Below are positions 1-12,210 of a stretch of DNA of 64,000 bases, in pieces. Where the stretch lies: positions 2,294,248 through 2,358,247 of the forward strand of contig SCFE01000023.1 in the NCBI GenBank assembly GCA_004352715.1. The letters run 5' to 3'. The translations under genes were made by a program, and so were the position numbers. The DNA comes from Hofstenia miamia (lineage: Eukaryota; Xenacoelomorpha; Acoela). Numbering within the stretch: the stretch's first letter is position 1; every line of letters starts with the position of its first letter. Below the pieces are notes generated by a model. That model did no database searches. It saw nothing but the letters and a program-made list of their open reading frames with translations, and had not been told where the DNA came from.

Positions 1-481
1 AAAAGTGATTTTTTACAAATTTTGAATTTCATGCTGCCTGAGAGTCAAGTGCAAATGATAAAATAGACAAAGTACTTTATTTGAAACTTTATTAACTTTC
101 ATATTTTAAATAAACAAAAATGTCATTCATAGGTCACGCCACACAAATGATCACTAAACTTGTCTGTGTGACTTGGAATAACAAGAAAAAATGTGGCTGA
201 ATACGGACAAGTAATGGAATATGATTACATAGTCTGGCTTGGAAGAAAGAAATACGTCGTTCAAAAAGACCTGGTCCATGTAGGAAACCAACTACTACTA
301 TACAGAATTATTCGGTAGAACATGAATCAAAGAGGAAAACAAATTATTTTTCACAAGAACTATGATGAGGATGTGTCAAAGTCGGAGACTTGAAAGAAGC
401 ATCTTGGGACAAGTTTATAAACTAAGTCATTAATTTACAATATGCAATAGCATTGCAATTCCTATCAAAATTTACATTTAC

Positions 482-706
482 CCATCGTTTTTCATCACGT
501 TCACATATTCTCCAATTTTATCCTCGTTGCGAAAGTTCTCCTTCAGAGCAATTTGCTTGAGTTTCCTGTAGGCTGAAAAAGTTTTTTTCTTTTCCTCAAC
601 AGTCATTTGTGCAATAAACTGCTCATCATCAGGAGCGATGTGACCCATCATGAAATCCAAAAACTCTTTTCGAGTGATAAAACCATCTTTATTACGATCC
701 GCAAAC
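482..706 (-). CDS. EF-hand protein, internal exon with canonical Ca2+ loop
   Basis: This is an internal exon of a calcium-binding protein. It opens after an acceptor (ttag at 710-707) and encodes FADRNKDGFITRKEF. This is a complete 12-residue EF-hand loop with D1, N3, D5, G6, I8 and E12 all present, so it should bind Ca2+. A charged, probably helical segment rich in Lys and Glu follows, ending in KENF and EYVNVMKNDG. The apparent stop (GGG TAA at 483-478) lies inside a good donor, GG|GTAAAT. The 225-nt exon is therefore probably phase 2 to phase 2, and the gene continues past the left edge of the window. It joins the exon at 5197-5032 with matching phase: GG plus G makes a Gly codon. The spacing W..FD.FD / DG.I resembles the N-terminal EF-hands of RHBDL3/rhomboid-4 proteins, but no rhomboid domain is visible, so the family is unassigned. 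Confidence 0.7.
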
Positions 707-829
707 CTAAATATATATATTCCAAGGTAACTATTGGTATTTGAATAAATGTGAAGGGGTGCTTCAAAAAAACAGAAAATAAAATAATTAAACTAAAATG
801 TTATTTTGCATTTCTATGTTTCTTTAACT

Positions 830-1077
830 CCAAATTGATTTGAAAAAAGCCTTTGAGAGCCTTGACGTCCACATACTAGATTGCAAGTTAACATAGTATG
901 GATTCAATGACCCATCTAGAAAGCTAGCTACTAAGCAGTTTTTTAAAAGGAAGACAACAACGAGTAAAGTCAACAATATATTCTCTAGTTATGTCCGTAA
1001 TACAAAACGAGTGCCACAGGATACTGTATTTGGACCGATTATATTCGACATATTTGTAAGTGATCTGTGTATATACA
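830..1077 (+). pseudogene. LINE reverse transcriptase, part before the mariner insertion
   Basis: This is decayed non-LTR retrotransposon RT. The readable blocks are KAFESLDVHIL (RT block with the first catalytic Asp position), KVNNIFSSYV, then VPQDTVFGPIIFDIFVSDL, equivalent to the usual G-VPQGT-LGP block. Frames shift between blocks. The reading ends at a TA where a mariner begins, and it resumes in the same frame at 2205 with QYADDICIG. The element is 5'-truncated and has no intact ORF. Confidence 0.7.
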
Positions 1078-1094
1078 GGGGGGGGGGGGGGGGN
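1078..1094. other. G16 run and single-N contig join
   Basis: The true left end of the mariner (TA then CAGG) runs into sixteen G residues and one N. This is best read as failed sequence at a contig end rather than biology. Confidence 0.8.
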
Positions 1095-1323
1095 TTTTAT
1101 AGTTTTGTATTTATTAGTATTGCTGGACTCTATTACTCATATTTAAGTTCATATTTTTGCTAACTCAGAACTTTCATTTATTTTTAGTCTATGCACCAGG
1201 AAATACTCCAATATTATAATAAAAACTAGCTTTTAGTAGTTTTGTCGCAACTATTGGAGTAGTGTGTAGTGTGCCAATGCATATATCATCTGCATATTGA
1301 ACTACTTTATTTTTGTTTACATA
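1095..1323. repeat. inverted copy of the 3' flank (arm 1 of hairpin)
   Basis: These 229 nt are the reverse complement of 2203-2431, exactly as long and ending exactly at the two mariner termini. Since 2203-2431 is LINE coding sequence on the plus strand, this arm is the misplaced or artefactual one. Confidence 0.85.
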
Positions 1324-2202
1324 CAGGATGAGTCAAAAGAAACTAAAGATTCTATCCGGTGAATCGGTGATAAAGAATCCAAGAGTACACTTTTATCAAC
1401 ATTTCATTATATTTCTGAATAGTGTAGAAAAGGAATATTCTAGAAAAATCAAAGAATGTGCTGAAAATGTGAAGTGCCGTGAAGTTTTCTGAATTCTTTA
1501 TGAACGAATCAATGAAAGTCTAACAATTGTTAAAGCAGTTTGATCCGACTACAGTTTTGCTGCATTGTTATCTCAAGGATTATGCGCAGCAGTTGTTTGG
1601 CCGACCGATAGACATCACCAAATGTTACAATTTGAGTGGAGCATCAGTCGCATCTGAATTGAGAATGCTTGAGCGAAAGCGAAAATTGATTAAAGATCCT
1701 TTTACTTAAGCAATCATGAATGTGATTGTTACAAAGCCGTTTCACTCGATGAAAGTTACTGTATGGATGGGTGTCTCAAAATACTTTATCACACAGCTCA
1801 GTGAATGGCAAACGCTGCCTCAAAATGCTAGAAGAACATTTGATAACTGATTTACGCCTCAACAAGCTCCAAACATGCAAGATGGAAGTCCTCCGCACAT
1901 TGCGACGCCAGTGAAGCAGTAGTTTCTGGAACATCATTTTGGTTCTTGGATGATCAGTCGACATTTTCCACAGCCTTGGCCAGCACGTTCACCAGATTTA
2001 ATCCGTGTGACTTTTGGCTTTGGGGTGACCTTTAGGCCAAGTTTACTCTTGTGGAACAAAGTGGTGCATTTTCAGCACATTCTTTGATTATTTTAGAATA
2101 TTCCTTTTCTATTTTTTTAGAAATATAATGAAATTTTGATAAAATCGTACACTTGCATTTTTATCACCGGATAGAATCTTTAGTTTCTTTTGACTCATCC
2201 TG
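1324..2202 (+). mobile_element. long-TIR mariner-type DNA transposon, inactive
   Basis: The ends are CAGGATGAGTCAAAAG... and its complement, with flanking TA dinucleotides as the target duplication. The inverted repeat extends imperfectly for about 145 nt on each side (to about 1470 and from about 2058). The interior from about 1745 to 2035 retains transposase fragments: QDGSPPHIATPVKQ, ISRHFPQPWPARSPDL and CDFWLWGD, the DDE core typical of arthropod mariner-like elements. Stops and shifts are frequent, and the N-terminal DNA-binding region is not recognisable. At 879 nt it is shorter than an autonomous element (about 1.2-1.3 kb). It interrupts a LINE RT just before its YADD motif. Confidence 0.8.
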
Positions 2203-2870
2203 TATGTAAACAAAAATAAAGTAGTTCAATATGCAGATGATATATGCATTGGCACACTACACACTACTCCAATAGTTGCGACAAAACTACTAAAAGCTAG
2301 TTTTTATTATAATATTGGAGTATTTCCTGGTGCATAGACTAAAAATAAATGAAAGTTCTGAGTTAGCAAAAATATGAACTTAAATATGAGTAATAGAGTC
2401 CAGCAATACTAATAAATACAAAACTATAAAATACTTGGGAGTAAACATCGATAGAATCTTCACACCTCCATCTTTTGTAAAGAATAAAACTTTGAAAATG
2501 TCTCTTGGAATCCAAAAACTGTTACTAGAAGCAAACCATTGATAACGGATGCATTAGTTTTCAGTAATTATAATAGTGTATACTTCTTAACAGTAAATGC
2601 ATAAAGCAGCAAGAAACTATAATTAGAATGCTTAACTGGTCATTGACAACAATGTAGGAGATTTGGAATAGACTAGGAATTAACATCAGGAATGCTGCTA
2701 CACTTAGAACATTTAAGAAATTTTTAAACAATCTACTTTTTCAACAGAGTCTACTAGAGCCTTCAAAACAATTAAATACATGGCGAAATTTTATGATGTC
2801 GTGATTTTTAATTGTATATAGAATGTAAATATTATAATTAATTATGTGTAGCTTTAGTTATTGTATTTGT
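2203..2870 (+). pseudogene. LINE reverse transcriptase, part after the mariner insertion
   Basis: This part begins with VVQYADDICIG, the catalytic YADD block. YKILGVNIDRIF follows (the LG.x.D block), and the C-terminal tail carries NRLGINIRNAATLRTFKKF with frameshifts. The 3' end near 2870 is followed by a hAT MITE. It continues the element at 830-1077 in frame once the transposon and one TA are ignored. Confidence 0.7.
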
Positions 2871-2893
2871 AAATCTGTTTTATATATCTCAAT

Positions 2894-3140
2894 CAGGCGC
2901 GGCTTTAGTGGGGTTTTTTTATACAAGTGTCTTCCTCAAATATTTGTTATGTTGATGTTTGCAAGTTTCATCCGACAATTTAAGATGAGCAATGCATGAA
3001 TTTGGACATTTAGAGGTTACATTTTAAAATGAAGTTTTCTCTTGGAGTTATTTTTGTTTAAATTTCCATTTTAGTTTAAGTTTTCTTGAAACAAAATTGG
3101 ATGGTGCCCCCCTGTTTTAAATATGTTAAAGCCGCGCCTG
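2894..3140. mobile_element. hAT-type MITE, 247 bp
   Basis: A perfect 14-bp terminal inverted repeat (CAGGCGCGGCTTTA) is flanked by a perfect 8-bp direct repeat ATCTCAAT (2886-2893 and 3141-3148). The 8-bp duplication with CAGG ends is characteristic of the hAT superfamily. No coding capacity is present. Confidence 0.88.
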
Positions 3141-3148
3141 ATCTCAAT

Positions 3149-5031
3149 TATGTAAATATGTGTAAATGTTCTATATATCATTTATATGAAATCGTTATGC
3201 CTATGATATGTTGAGTGCAAAGAGTAACTAAATATACGCTATTGACGATTAAAATAAAAGCCCCTAATGAATTTTTTTTTGAAAAAACTCTCTTTAAGAA
3301 TGATATTTTATGACTCAATACAAAGCCTATGACACCATTTAACAAATTAGTTTCAAAATATGTGTACACCGAACCGCAATTTTATGGTCTCCTCTTCCCA
3401 TAAATCCACTACTGATCTTCATTAAATCTGTATCGCAGTTTTCAGTGACATTTCTCCAAACTAGCATCTCATTCATATAAAACCATCCATCTTAAGATTT
3501 ACATTCACTCACAACAGCTTCGATTAAAATGAGTGACTATAACCATTTACGAGTAAGGAATATACTGTCTTTGAAATTTGATGGGATTTGTATTGATGCA
3601 ATAAAGACTAATTCTCTCTTTCTCCGTAACAAGCAATTGGCATCTTTTCTTAAATAACTTCGCACACGAGATTAATTTAGAACTTGAATTGCTTCTTCCT
3701 AAATTTCTCATCTGCTTTATTATGTGAAAATGGATGAATCTTTTTGAAAGCAAATGAAGGGATGCTATATCCGCCACAATCCCTACCAATGAGCTGTACA
3801 TGTCAGATAAAATTCTTGATGTCTATTTAAATATTCAAATCTATTAACAAAAGAGAAAGATAGTGGAAAAGGATTATTTAGAAATTCATCGTATACAAAG
3901 GCATCTATTGGTGCAAGTTGATTCAATTTTAACATATTTCACTAAAGTAAAATCAATTTTCAGTTTCTCTTTTATAATATTGTGAATATTAAGTCAAAAT
4001 AAACGACACGTGGTATTAGTCTGTAAAAATACTTTACTATATTAACAGACTGAACTACTCTCTGCACACCTCTAAAATAAAATATTTTGCATTTGCCTAA
4101 TCCTTTTTTGCAGCAATGCATTGCCATGAAAATGCATTTTTTGATTTTACTAAAAATATTTAGGGCATTTTAATGTGTAGAGCTATGTTAAACCATTATG
4201 TCAATACATCTGAAGCTGTGATTTAAAAACCATTTCACACCTCTAAAACATTGGCCAGTAAAGGCGAATGTAAATGACAATCAACAAAAAGTTTTACTGA
4301 ATTGAAAATATGAAATTAAATTTTTTTTTGCCAACTACACTATATAAGAATAAAAAAGTGACAAAATTAAAAAAATAAAGAACTAACGGAATGCCTAATG
4401 CCAAAGCTAAAATTTACATTAAAAATGATTGGCACAAAAGAATATTTATTGCTATTGAAAAATAAAACTAAAATATTTCATTTATAACAATGTACAGTGC
4501 AGCGTGCTGGCCAAAAGGACGTTGTAGCAGGCAAATATTTATATGAATTCAAATTGACATTTTTTGTTGAAAAATGGGTCCATACAAACACATGGTATGC
4601 AATATAGATCAAAAGAATTTTTTAAACATGCACCTACATAATGATATTCAAAACTTTATTATATCTCAATGCATAAATTCTAGTAATGTAGCAGAATTTT
4701 ATTACCACTGTAATTGTAGCCATGACCGCTTAAAAGCGGTCTATTATATACAATTAAGTATTGAATGTGAGAGAATTTCTTATCGAGGAGCGTAAATGTT
4801 GAATATGTAATATTCACTAAAAGTTGCATTATAAAAATAGGAGTGTTTGAATGAAAAAATTATTCCAAACATAAAAAGACATATTCTATCCAACGATGCC
4901 ATTTGAAATGGTCTTTTGAAAAAAAAACAAACCTTAGCTTTGGCATTTTAGCTAAAACTTCAACTTACCTTTGCTAAAAAATGTCTGAATAGCTAAAATG
5001 AAATTTCAGAATGTAAAGAAGGGTTACATAC
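3149..5031. other. intronic sequence, no recognised element
   Basis: This AT-rich stretch lies within the intron between the two supported EF-hand exons. I see no protein homology, no paired terminal repeats and no RNA gene. Short open frames at 3547-3801 and 4574-4795 look like chance. Confidence 0.4.
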
Positions 5032-5197
5032 CCCATCAGTTGATTAATACGACTTTTGGGAAGTTCATCACTAAGACCACACTCGTGCAGGAAGTATTTG
5101 AAAGTTTCAACGGTGATATAGTTCTGTTGGTCCTTATCGAAATTGTCAAAACAATCATTCCATTTTTGCTCCTCACTGCGATATCCACTCATGATTT
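5032..5197 (-). CDS. EF-hand protein, upstream exon with degenerate EF loop
   Basis: This exon is bounded by an acceptor (ttttag ending at 5198) and a donor (GG|GTATGT, GT at 5031-5030). It is 166 nt long, phase 1 in and phase 2 out. It encodes MSGYRSEEQKW, then NDCFDNFDKDQQNYITVETF and a helix ending QLMG. The loop D-K-D-Q-Q-N-Y-I-T-V-E-T keeps D1, D3 and I8. It lacks the position-5 Asp, the position-6 Gly and the position-12 Glu, so this hand is probably structural or weak. The split Gly codon continues exactly into the exon at 706. The ATG at 5192 could be a start, but the upstream acceptor suggests an earlier exon. The 4.3-kb intron down to 707 holds several transposable elements. Confidence 0.65.
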
Positions 5198-5401
5198 CTA
5201 AAACGATAATCATTTGATGAAAATAGCGTTCGTCATTTTCTCTTGCAAATAACTGACAATGCATTATTAAATATTTAACAGTCAGCAAAAAGTTTTTTGG
5301 GAAATGTAGCATAACTTCAGCATTAAAAAACTCTAAACGTTTTTACTGAATGGATAGTTACAGCAAGCAATGTCATTGGATTATTTTTAGCTCGAGAAGC
5401 T

Positions 5402-5500
5402 TTCCTCCAATCAGAGATGGAACCGGCTACCGACCGCAATTTACCGGTCTGCAGCTACTTGAAAATGTCAAGAAAACCGGTAAAATTACCGGACAAAATT
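5402..5500. repeat. ACCGGT-rich repeat end, possible hAT fragment
   Basis: CAGAGATGGAACCGG is followed by several ACCGG/CCGGT units. Similar ACCGGT clusters occur at 42350-42420, 61240-61330, 61840-61880 and 62190-62215. The start resembles a hAT terminus, but no partner end was found. Confidence 0.35.
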
Positions 5501-6057
5501 GAAAAAATATTTCTTTTTATATTTCAAAAAGTTGGGAATATTTTCATTAGTTTGCTAGAAATTCCTATGAAAATCTAAAGGTTCAGAAAATTTTATTGTT
5601 TTTAGCCAGCCACAGTATTGCAATAAAAATAATACATAAATTTATCTCTTTGGAATCGCTCATTAATTTTGACTATAAAATTGAGTTATTCTGTTTTTGA
5701 TTATATAGTTTTATTTCAGTTTTATACGGAATTAACTGGGAATAATATTTACAAAAGTTACTTACAATAAAGAAAATTTATCTGTGGAATTTACACTTTA
5801 AAATTTAGAAACTTCATTAAAATAAAGAAGTTCGAACGCGTGTATTTTTCTAATATTGGATGAGACACTCATTTGAACGATTTTCTTTTGCAAACAAATT
5901 CAAACGCAGTTGAGACATATCCTACTAGAGGAGTAATTGTTTGGCCTTAGCGGAAAAATTTTAAATATTTGTCTTTATTATTCAATATTAAGTGGAGCTG
6001 AATGCCACATCAATAATAATATTAATAATAATAATAATAATAATGTTTTAAGTTTAA

Positions 6058-6866
6058 TCTGTACGGAGAAACTATTTATTTGCAAAATCACCTATTTCGT
6101 AGATAGCGATTCAGAAAAATAGTTAGCAGATTTTCGGACGAAGCCTTGAAGTCGCATATTTACTATGGGATGGAACAAGTCCTTTCAGGGGATGGTCACT
6201 GTTAGTTGTCGTCTCTGGCTTCAACGATGGATGCAATAGCAGTGTAGCAAATGATAATACCCGAATGGCTCTTCTGTACAGCATCGATTTTCTTCTTGAG
6301 GAAGGCTGTGCATCAGCCCCAGCAAAGGCTACCATATGTCAATATAGACTGCACATGCGAGTTATAAAGAATAGCTAACTCCTTTCCGTGGAAACCAGTA
6401 TTCTTAAGAAGAAGGATGAGACAGAGATTTGAATTGGCTCTCTTAACTGAAGTTGTGATATGGCAGGCGTAGCCTTGTCGAAGGTTATTGCCAAAATTTG
6501 TAACTCATTTACTCTTGGAAAATTTAAAATTGGCGGAGGTAAAGGTAAGCTGCGGAAGCTGACTATCATTTCTTCGGACTTTAACAGGTTGAAGACAAAA
6601 TTATTGCTGTCGCACCATTGCACAAGTACCTCGAGGCCTTGAAGCACCATGCCCTTGCAATCACGCCCACCAAAATAAGGAATGCCATCATCGGCGAATT
6701 TAACCATATACAAAGCTGGTAAATGCCCGACATCCATATGAACTGAGGCAACAACTGCGGCTCCAAATGTTCCTTGAGGGACTCCTTGATTAGTTAATGC
6801 AGGGAGGGAGGTGTTCCTTAAATGCTCTACTACTTGATTTCTGTTGGTTAAGAAATCTGATACCCA
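6058..6866 (-). repeat. duplicated LINE slice (first copy), ends at single N
   Basis: These 809 nt repeat at 6868-7682 with two evident differences: a 6-nt insertion in the second copy (one extra Asp-Ala pair) and a G/A change near 6430. A single N at 6867 separates them. The content is the RT C-terminal half described for the next entry. The near identity and the N suggest overlapping or allelic contigs placed in tandem. Confidence 0.85.
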
Positions 6867-6867
6867 N

Positions 6868-7882
6868 TCTGTACGGAGAAACTATTTATTTGCAAAATCA
6901 CCTATTTCGTAGATAGCGATTCAGAAAAATAGTTAGCAGATTTTCGGACGAAGCCTTGAAGTCGCATATTTACTATGGGATGGAACAAGTCCTTTCAGGG
7001 GATGGTCACTGTTAGTTGTCGTCTCTGGCTTCAACGATGGATGCAATAGCAGTGTAGCAAATGATAATACCCGAATGGCTCTTCTGTACAGCATCGATTT
7101 TCTTCTTGAGGAAGGCTGTGCATCAGCATCAGCCCCAGCAAAGGCTACCATATGTCAATATAGACTGCACATGCGAGTTATAAAGAATAGCTAACTCCTT
7201 TCCGTGGAAACCAGTATTCTTAAGAAGAAGGATGAGACAGAAATTTGAATTGGCTCTCTTAACTGAAGTTGTGATATGGCAGGCGTAGCCTTGTCGAAGG
7301 TTATTGCCAAAATTTGTAACTCATTTACTCTTGGAAAATTTAAAATTGGCGGAGGTAAAGGTAAGCTGCGGAAGCTGACTATCATTTCTTCGGACTTTAA
7401 CAGGTTGAAGACAAAATTATTGCTGTCGCACCATTGCACAAGTACCTCGAGGCCTTGAAGCACCATGCCCTTGCAATCACGCCCACCAAAATAAGGAATG
7501 CCATCATCGGCGAATTTAACCATATACAAAGCTGGTAAATGCCCGACATCCATATGAACTGAGGCAACAACTGCGGCTCCAAATGTTCCTTGAGGGACTC
7601 CTTGATTAGTTAATGCAGGGAGGGAGGTGTTCCTTAAATGCTCTACTACTTGATTTCTGTTGGTTAAGAAATCTGATACCCAATTGATGGCATAGGGACT
7701 GATGCGCGGCGTAACAAGCTGCATATTTTCGATAATGCGGTGATGCTGCACTCTATCGAATGCTTTTGACAAATCAACCCTGAATAATCGCTCGTAATCA
7801 AAGACTTGATTTTGAAGTTGGTAACAATATAAACCATAATGACTGTTAATGCAGCACTTAGTTTTATATATTTTAACTATCA
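6868..7882 (-). pseudogene. non-LTR retrotransposon RT, 5'-truncated
   Basis: A 230-codon open frame (7883-7191) carries the RT blocks in order: VDLSKAFDRVQHHRI near residue 38, NQGVPQGT near residue 92, and KFADDG near residue 125. The thumb region follows. The block after GVPQGT is shortened: a typical element has about 25 residues (LGP..F..YIND) where this copy reads FGAAVVASVHM, so it is unlikely to be functional. Beyond 7190 the reading shifts frame; RRAIRVLSFATLLLHPSLK belongs to the C-terminal tail. There is no endonuclease domain upstream. Confidence 0.75.
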
Positions 7883-7883
7883 C

Positions 7884-10800
7884 AGAAAATATACCAACTA
7901 AGCAAACTGAAACGTTTCACAGTTTGAATTCATTGCAAAAAACGAAAAACTGAATAAAGTCATGCAAAGCATTGCTATATAGAAAATGTCAAAATTGTGT
8001 TTTGGTAGAAATATAGTTATAATAGTATGAAAACCAGTGTTGGTCGATTTAAATCACTTGATTTAAATCATTGATTTAAATCATGATTTAAATCAAAGCA
8101 CATTATTAGTTAATTTATTGATTTAAATCAAGTACNGTATTAGCTATTGCCGTTCAACTATCAGGCAGGCCTTAAAAATTCCAGCCTGTTCCAACTCTGC
8201 CTCCAATATTATAAAAGTACAAAATCCATGTGTTTTCAAATTACAATTTCCACGATAAGTTGATTTTTAACCAAGAAGCTTACTAACATCAAGACTTTTC
8301 TTACAAGCAATTATCTCGATAAGTTGTCCTTTATATAAGAGGAAGTCACAAGGGAAAGCGCACCGTGCAAACGGGCCGTAAAGGACCTCCTATTTCACTC
8401 AAATGGAGAGGATTTATAAAAAAATATATTTTTCTTATCACATTAAAAATGAACTCAGCAAAAATGTTAGATTAACTCTGAAAATGAATTGTTGACCTTA
8501 AATCATTGAAATTATATTGTTAACTTTTTAATTTTCGAAAAAAAACGCATCAAGAAAAACAGGTCAACACGTTAAAGAATCGAAATAGCAACAAGAGATA
8601 GTAATAAAAAACTTACAAAGTCAGCATAAACAACGAAACGTGCACGTCGCTATGATTTTGGCAAAGTTAAAGAGTTACTCACCTCTCCAGTGTAAATCAA
8701 CTAATGCAAAATGCGAGCAAAGCGGAGCGGCGTAAGTGTTTACTATGATAAGAACATCCGTAAATTGACATAAGAATTATTATGGCGCACACTTTAGTAT
8801 AAACCGAATAACACTTAGATTAAATTAGATAAAGCAATTCTGTTAAATTCAAATTACCAAGTGTACATTTCAACTAGTTACAATTTTTGTGAAAAGTTCT
8901 AAACGAAGAATAAGACATTTTTACGGAGGCGAGTTACACAAAATGTACGGGTTTAAAAAAATTTTATCCCACATTTAAAATTCTTAGTAAATAGCTTACA
9001 TGGTGTTCACGATGTGATTTTGCATTGGTGTAAACGTTTAAGTCAAATGCGCGATGGAGAACAGCTGATTCAGTTTATTACAAACTTCGAAGTGCACCAC
9101 TTACACACCATTGTGTATCAGATTCAGGTACGAGTTGAGAAATTTTCAAACGGGGGGGGTGATATAATTGGGTCTTTAAAATTTCAGTATTTTATAATAC
9201 GCCCTAAAGAACTATGCTGAAAGCAGGAGAAGACAAATCCCACAATTTTATCAATTCATTGACTAATGACAAAGTAGAAAATAGAAATATACTAAAATGA
9301 AATTTAAATTGACAATTATATAAGATGAAAAATTATCTGGTTTAAACATTGTGCCTAGGGTTATAATTTAGAACAATATTTGCACAAAAAACCATTCATT
9401 TTAGGGCCAAAATATTGCATGAACTTTAAATGTATAAGATTGTGTTTTTTACAATAATTGCAGCCCATCATCATTTAGATAGCTAAGATCTCTGTTAAAA
9501 TCTGTTAAAACAGTTCAATGAACATCATTTAAATGTTATGCTTAAGGCTACAAAATTTTGACCAAAAAATATTCAAAAAATATTTCATTTATTTTGCTGG
9601 AAAATGAATTTATATCACCAAGGATTTGTTATATCCTTAAAGTTACAGTATAGATTTGGTGTTAAAATTATGCAGTATATACTGTGTACTTTAATGTTTA
9701 TCAAGCACTATAAAGAGTAAGACTGTGCGATAGAAATTCATTTTGTTAGGGAAACCACGTGATTCAAAATTGTTAACAGATTGCAAAAGCACAAAAGGCA
9801 TCAAGTAGTGATACGCAATTAAAACAATTATTCAATCTGACAAAATATTTTAGCAAAATTTTGAACATACTTCTAGCCAGATATCTCAATCTCATATGAA
9901 ATAAATAACTGAGATTTTAGTAACAGATCTTGCTACTTGGGACTAGATGATACAGAGGACTTTATCTTATATACCTACTATTTACACAAATGCTACTTGC
10001 ATTATTGACAATGTTAAGTACACTTGTTTTAATGTTGATTATTGAGGTGGACATTCTAAAACAGGGTAAACAAATATTTAAAATGTATAAACTAAGCCAT
10101 TTTCGCGATATTTAATTTGTCAATAAGTGTTTAACTACAAATACATGTTCAATCAATTTCGACAGTAAGCGAAGATGACTTAGATTAAGATAGATATTGA
10201 CCGATTTTATGGAGTACTTGAAATCAATTTTATTAAAAATATTTTTACTTCAGGTTTTTGAAAATCTATAGAAACTTAACACTATAATTTTCAAATAGCA
10301 AACTTCTTGGAATCGAAGTTCGAATTTCAATGAGAGCAGAAAAGATTCCAAGTCCTCGCAAAATAGATTTTCACATTCAATCTAAATCCAAACTCATCAT
10401 AGTGGATATGGATAACCCCAAATTCATGTAGCTGTTTAATCAAGCAGTTTAAGAGTCCATTAAAATTTGTGTAGATTAGGCAACGCCAAAAGTAAATCTG
10501 ACCTACAGGCAGGACTACTCAAAAATTAAATTTGATGGAAAAAAATTTCTTAAGAATCGATTAATGGAACTGGTAGAAATAAAAAATTAATTGTGGCCAT
10601 TAAAGGAAAATTAATGGCCATTTTAGAAGCATATGTGATAATGCGGAAGTTCATGACAAAGCACAATGAGGGTTGGCACTTTTTCCACGCAAAGAAATCT
10701 CAGATCTTCCAAATTTATTCTTTAATAGACACTTGCACTCATTTTTCTAAGGATAAAGTGTCAACTAAATAAATAATTTGAAAAATTTCAAATAAATTTG

Positions 10801-11453
10801 GAAGGTTTTAGATTTGATTGGTGAAAAAAGCACTAATACACAGTGATAGAATTTACATTAATTCACTTGTTGTGATTGGTCAATGAGCATTGATAGAAAA
10901 AATAGCTTGTGTGTAGATAACCTGAACTGAAAGACAACTGGCTTTGCTTGTGATAAAAAAGTAGCATTGAAAAGTGTAAAGGATGAATAAACTCAACATG
11001 ATTATTTAAGGAAAGATAATTAACATCAATTGCAATAATGGCGTCCTAAAAATTAATTAATGGCCATTTTGAAAACAGAAAATACATCATTCGCTTTCCA
11101 TTGACAGCAATTCATTTTTGCCACCATTAATTTTTGAGCAGTCCTGCATACCTGAGCACACAATGTCATTACGCAATCGCTCATTAGTGAGCCATAGACA
11201 CCTATGAGTGAGCGTAAATTATTGGGTAAATGACGATCAACATTAATTATTCTGTACATCGTCGCTAGATGCACAACTTTCTAATTGATCATACTATTCT
11301 GCGCGTATGCTCGACTGAAACGGAAAGACAATGCCCTAAGAACTCACGAGCAAGGGTCTTCAGAAATTCGAGATGATGATAAGCGAAGTTTAACTACGGT
11401 GTGTAAATATTGCCCTCAACCCTTTGGTGGAAGTAAGAAAATGCAGCAGTAGC
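7884..11453. other. long AT-rich stretch without recognised genes
   Basis: I see no protein similarity, splice-supported exon or paired transposon ends here apart from the GATTTAAATCA cluster at 8050-8131. A single N at 8136 marks a contig join without an obvious duplicated flank. Confidence 0.45.
8048..8131. repeat. cluster of the palindrome TGATTTAAATCA
   Basis: Five near-copies of the 11-12-bp self-complementary unit GATTTAAATCA occur within about 84 nt, followed at 8136 by an N. Each unit can pair with itself and with its neighbours. Such clusters occur as transposon ends in several animals; no partner terminus was identified here. Confidence 0.6.
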
Positions 11454-11587
11454 ACTGCAAACAGTGACAGGTAATCCAAGATTCTCTATGGAAGAACTGC
11501 TGAATCAGGTAGGCTACATAACTGCAAACAGTGACAGATAATCCAAGATTCTCTATGGAAGAACTGCTGAATCAGGTAGGCTACATA
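11454..11587. repeat. 67-bp tandem duplication
   Basis: Two adjacent copies (11454-11520 and 11521-11587) start ACTGCAAACAGTGACAG and differ by one base near the start. There is no N at the junction, so this may be a real recent duplication. Confidence 0.85.
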
Positions 11588-12210
11588 ACTTCTCGATTGA
11601 CGAACTGCGGTGTCAAGTAGAATTTATTTCACAGTGTCAAATTGTTATTGACAATGATAGGTATTACATTACCTAAATCGCTAAATAACGATTTTCTGGT
11701 ATGGCGTTTTCTTTTAAAAATAGTGGGTAAGATTTTTAGTGAAAAAATAACTTGTGTTTTTTAAATAGCAAAAGCTGAAAATTTAAAGAGCTTTCTTATT
11801 GCGAAACGACAAAATATTTCCGTCCACTCAAGCGTTAATACGACACCGCGCCGTCTAAATAGTTTGCGCTTACAATAAAACTAGCGTGTTAACATGATGT
11901 TTGGACATGATTTCTACAATACACAAAACGCCCTAATTTTAGAAACTCTTAATATTTTGAATTTTGTCAAAATAACAAGTTTAAAAATACTACTTTTCCA
12001 CAAGCTGTTTCAGCAATAAATAGTACAAAGTGGAGATAATGGGTCAACACGACGCAAATAACAATTTAGAAGATTTACTTGCCGATAATTGCCCATTCCA
12101 TTACAGAAGCGCGTTAAGAGGGGACCTGCGGATATTCGTATTCCTATGCCCTATGTAATATACCGTATTTTTGTTGGGTCGGGTTATTGGGCGAATAAGC
12201 TGTGTTACGA

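Noticed and set aside
478-660. Small stand-alone 60-residue protein ending at TAA
   Set aside because: It is the middle of an EF-hand exon: the frame opens upstream at a splice acceptor and the stop falls in a GTAAAT donor.
1078-1093. G16 tract as a G-quadruplex or regulatory element
   Set aside because: It replaces the known continuation of the mariner end and abuts an N, so it is most likely poor sequence at a contig end.
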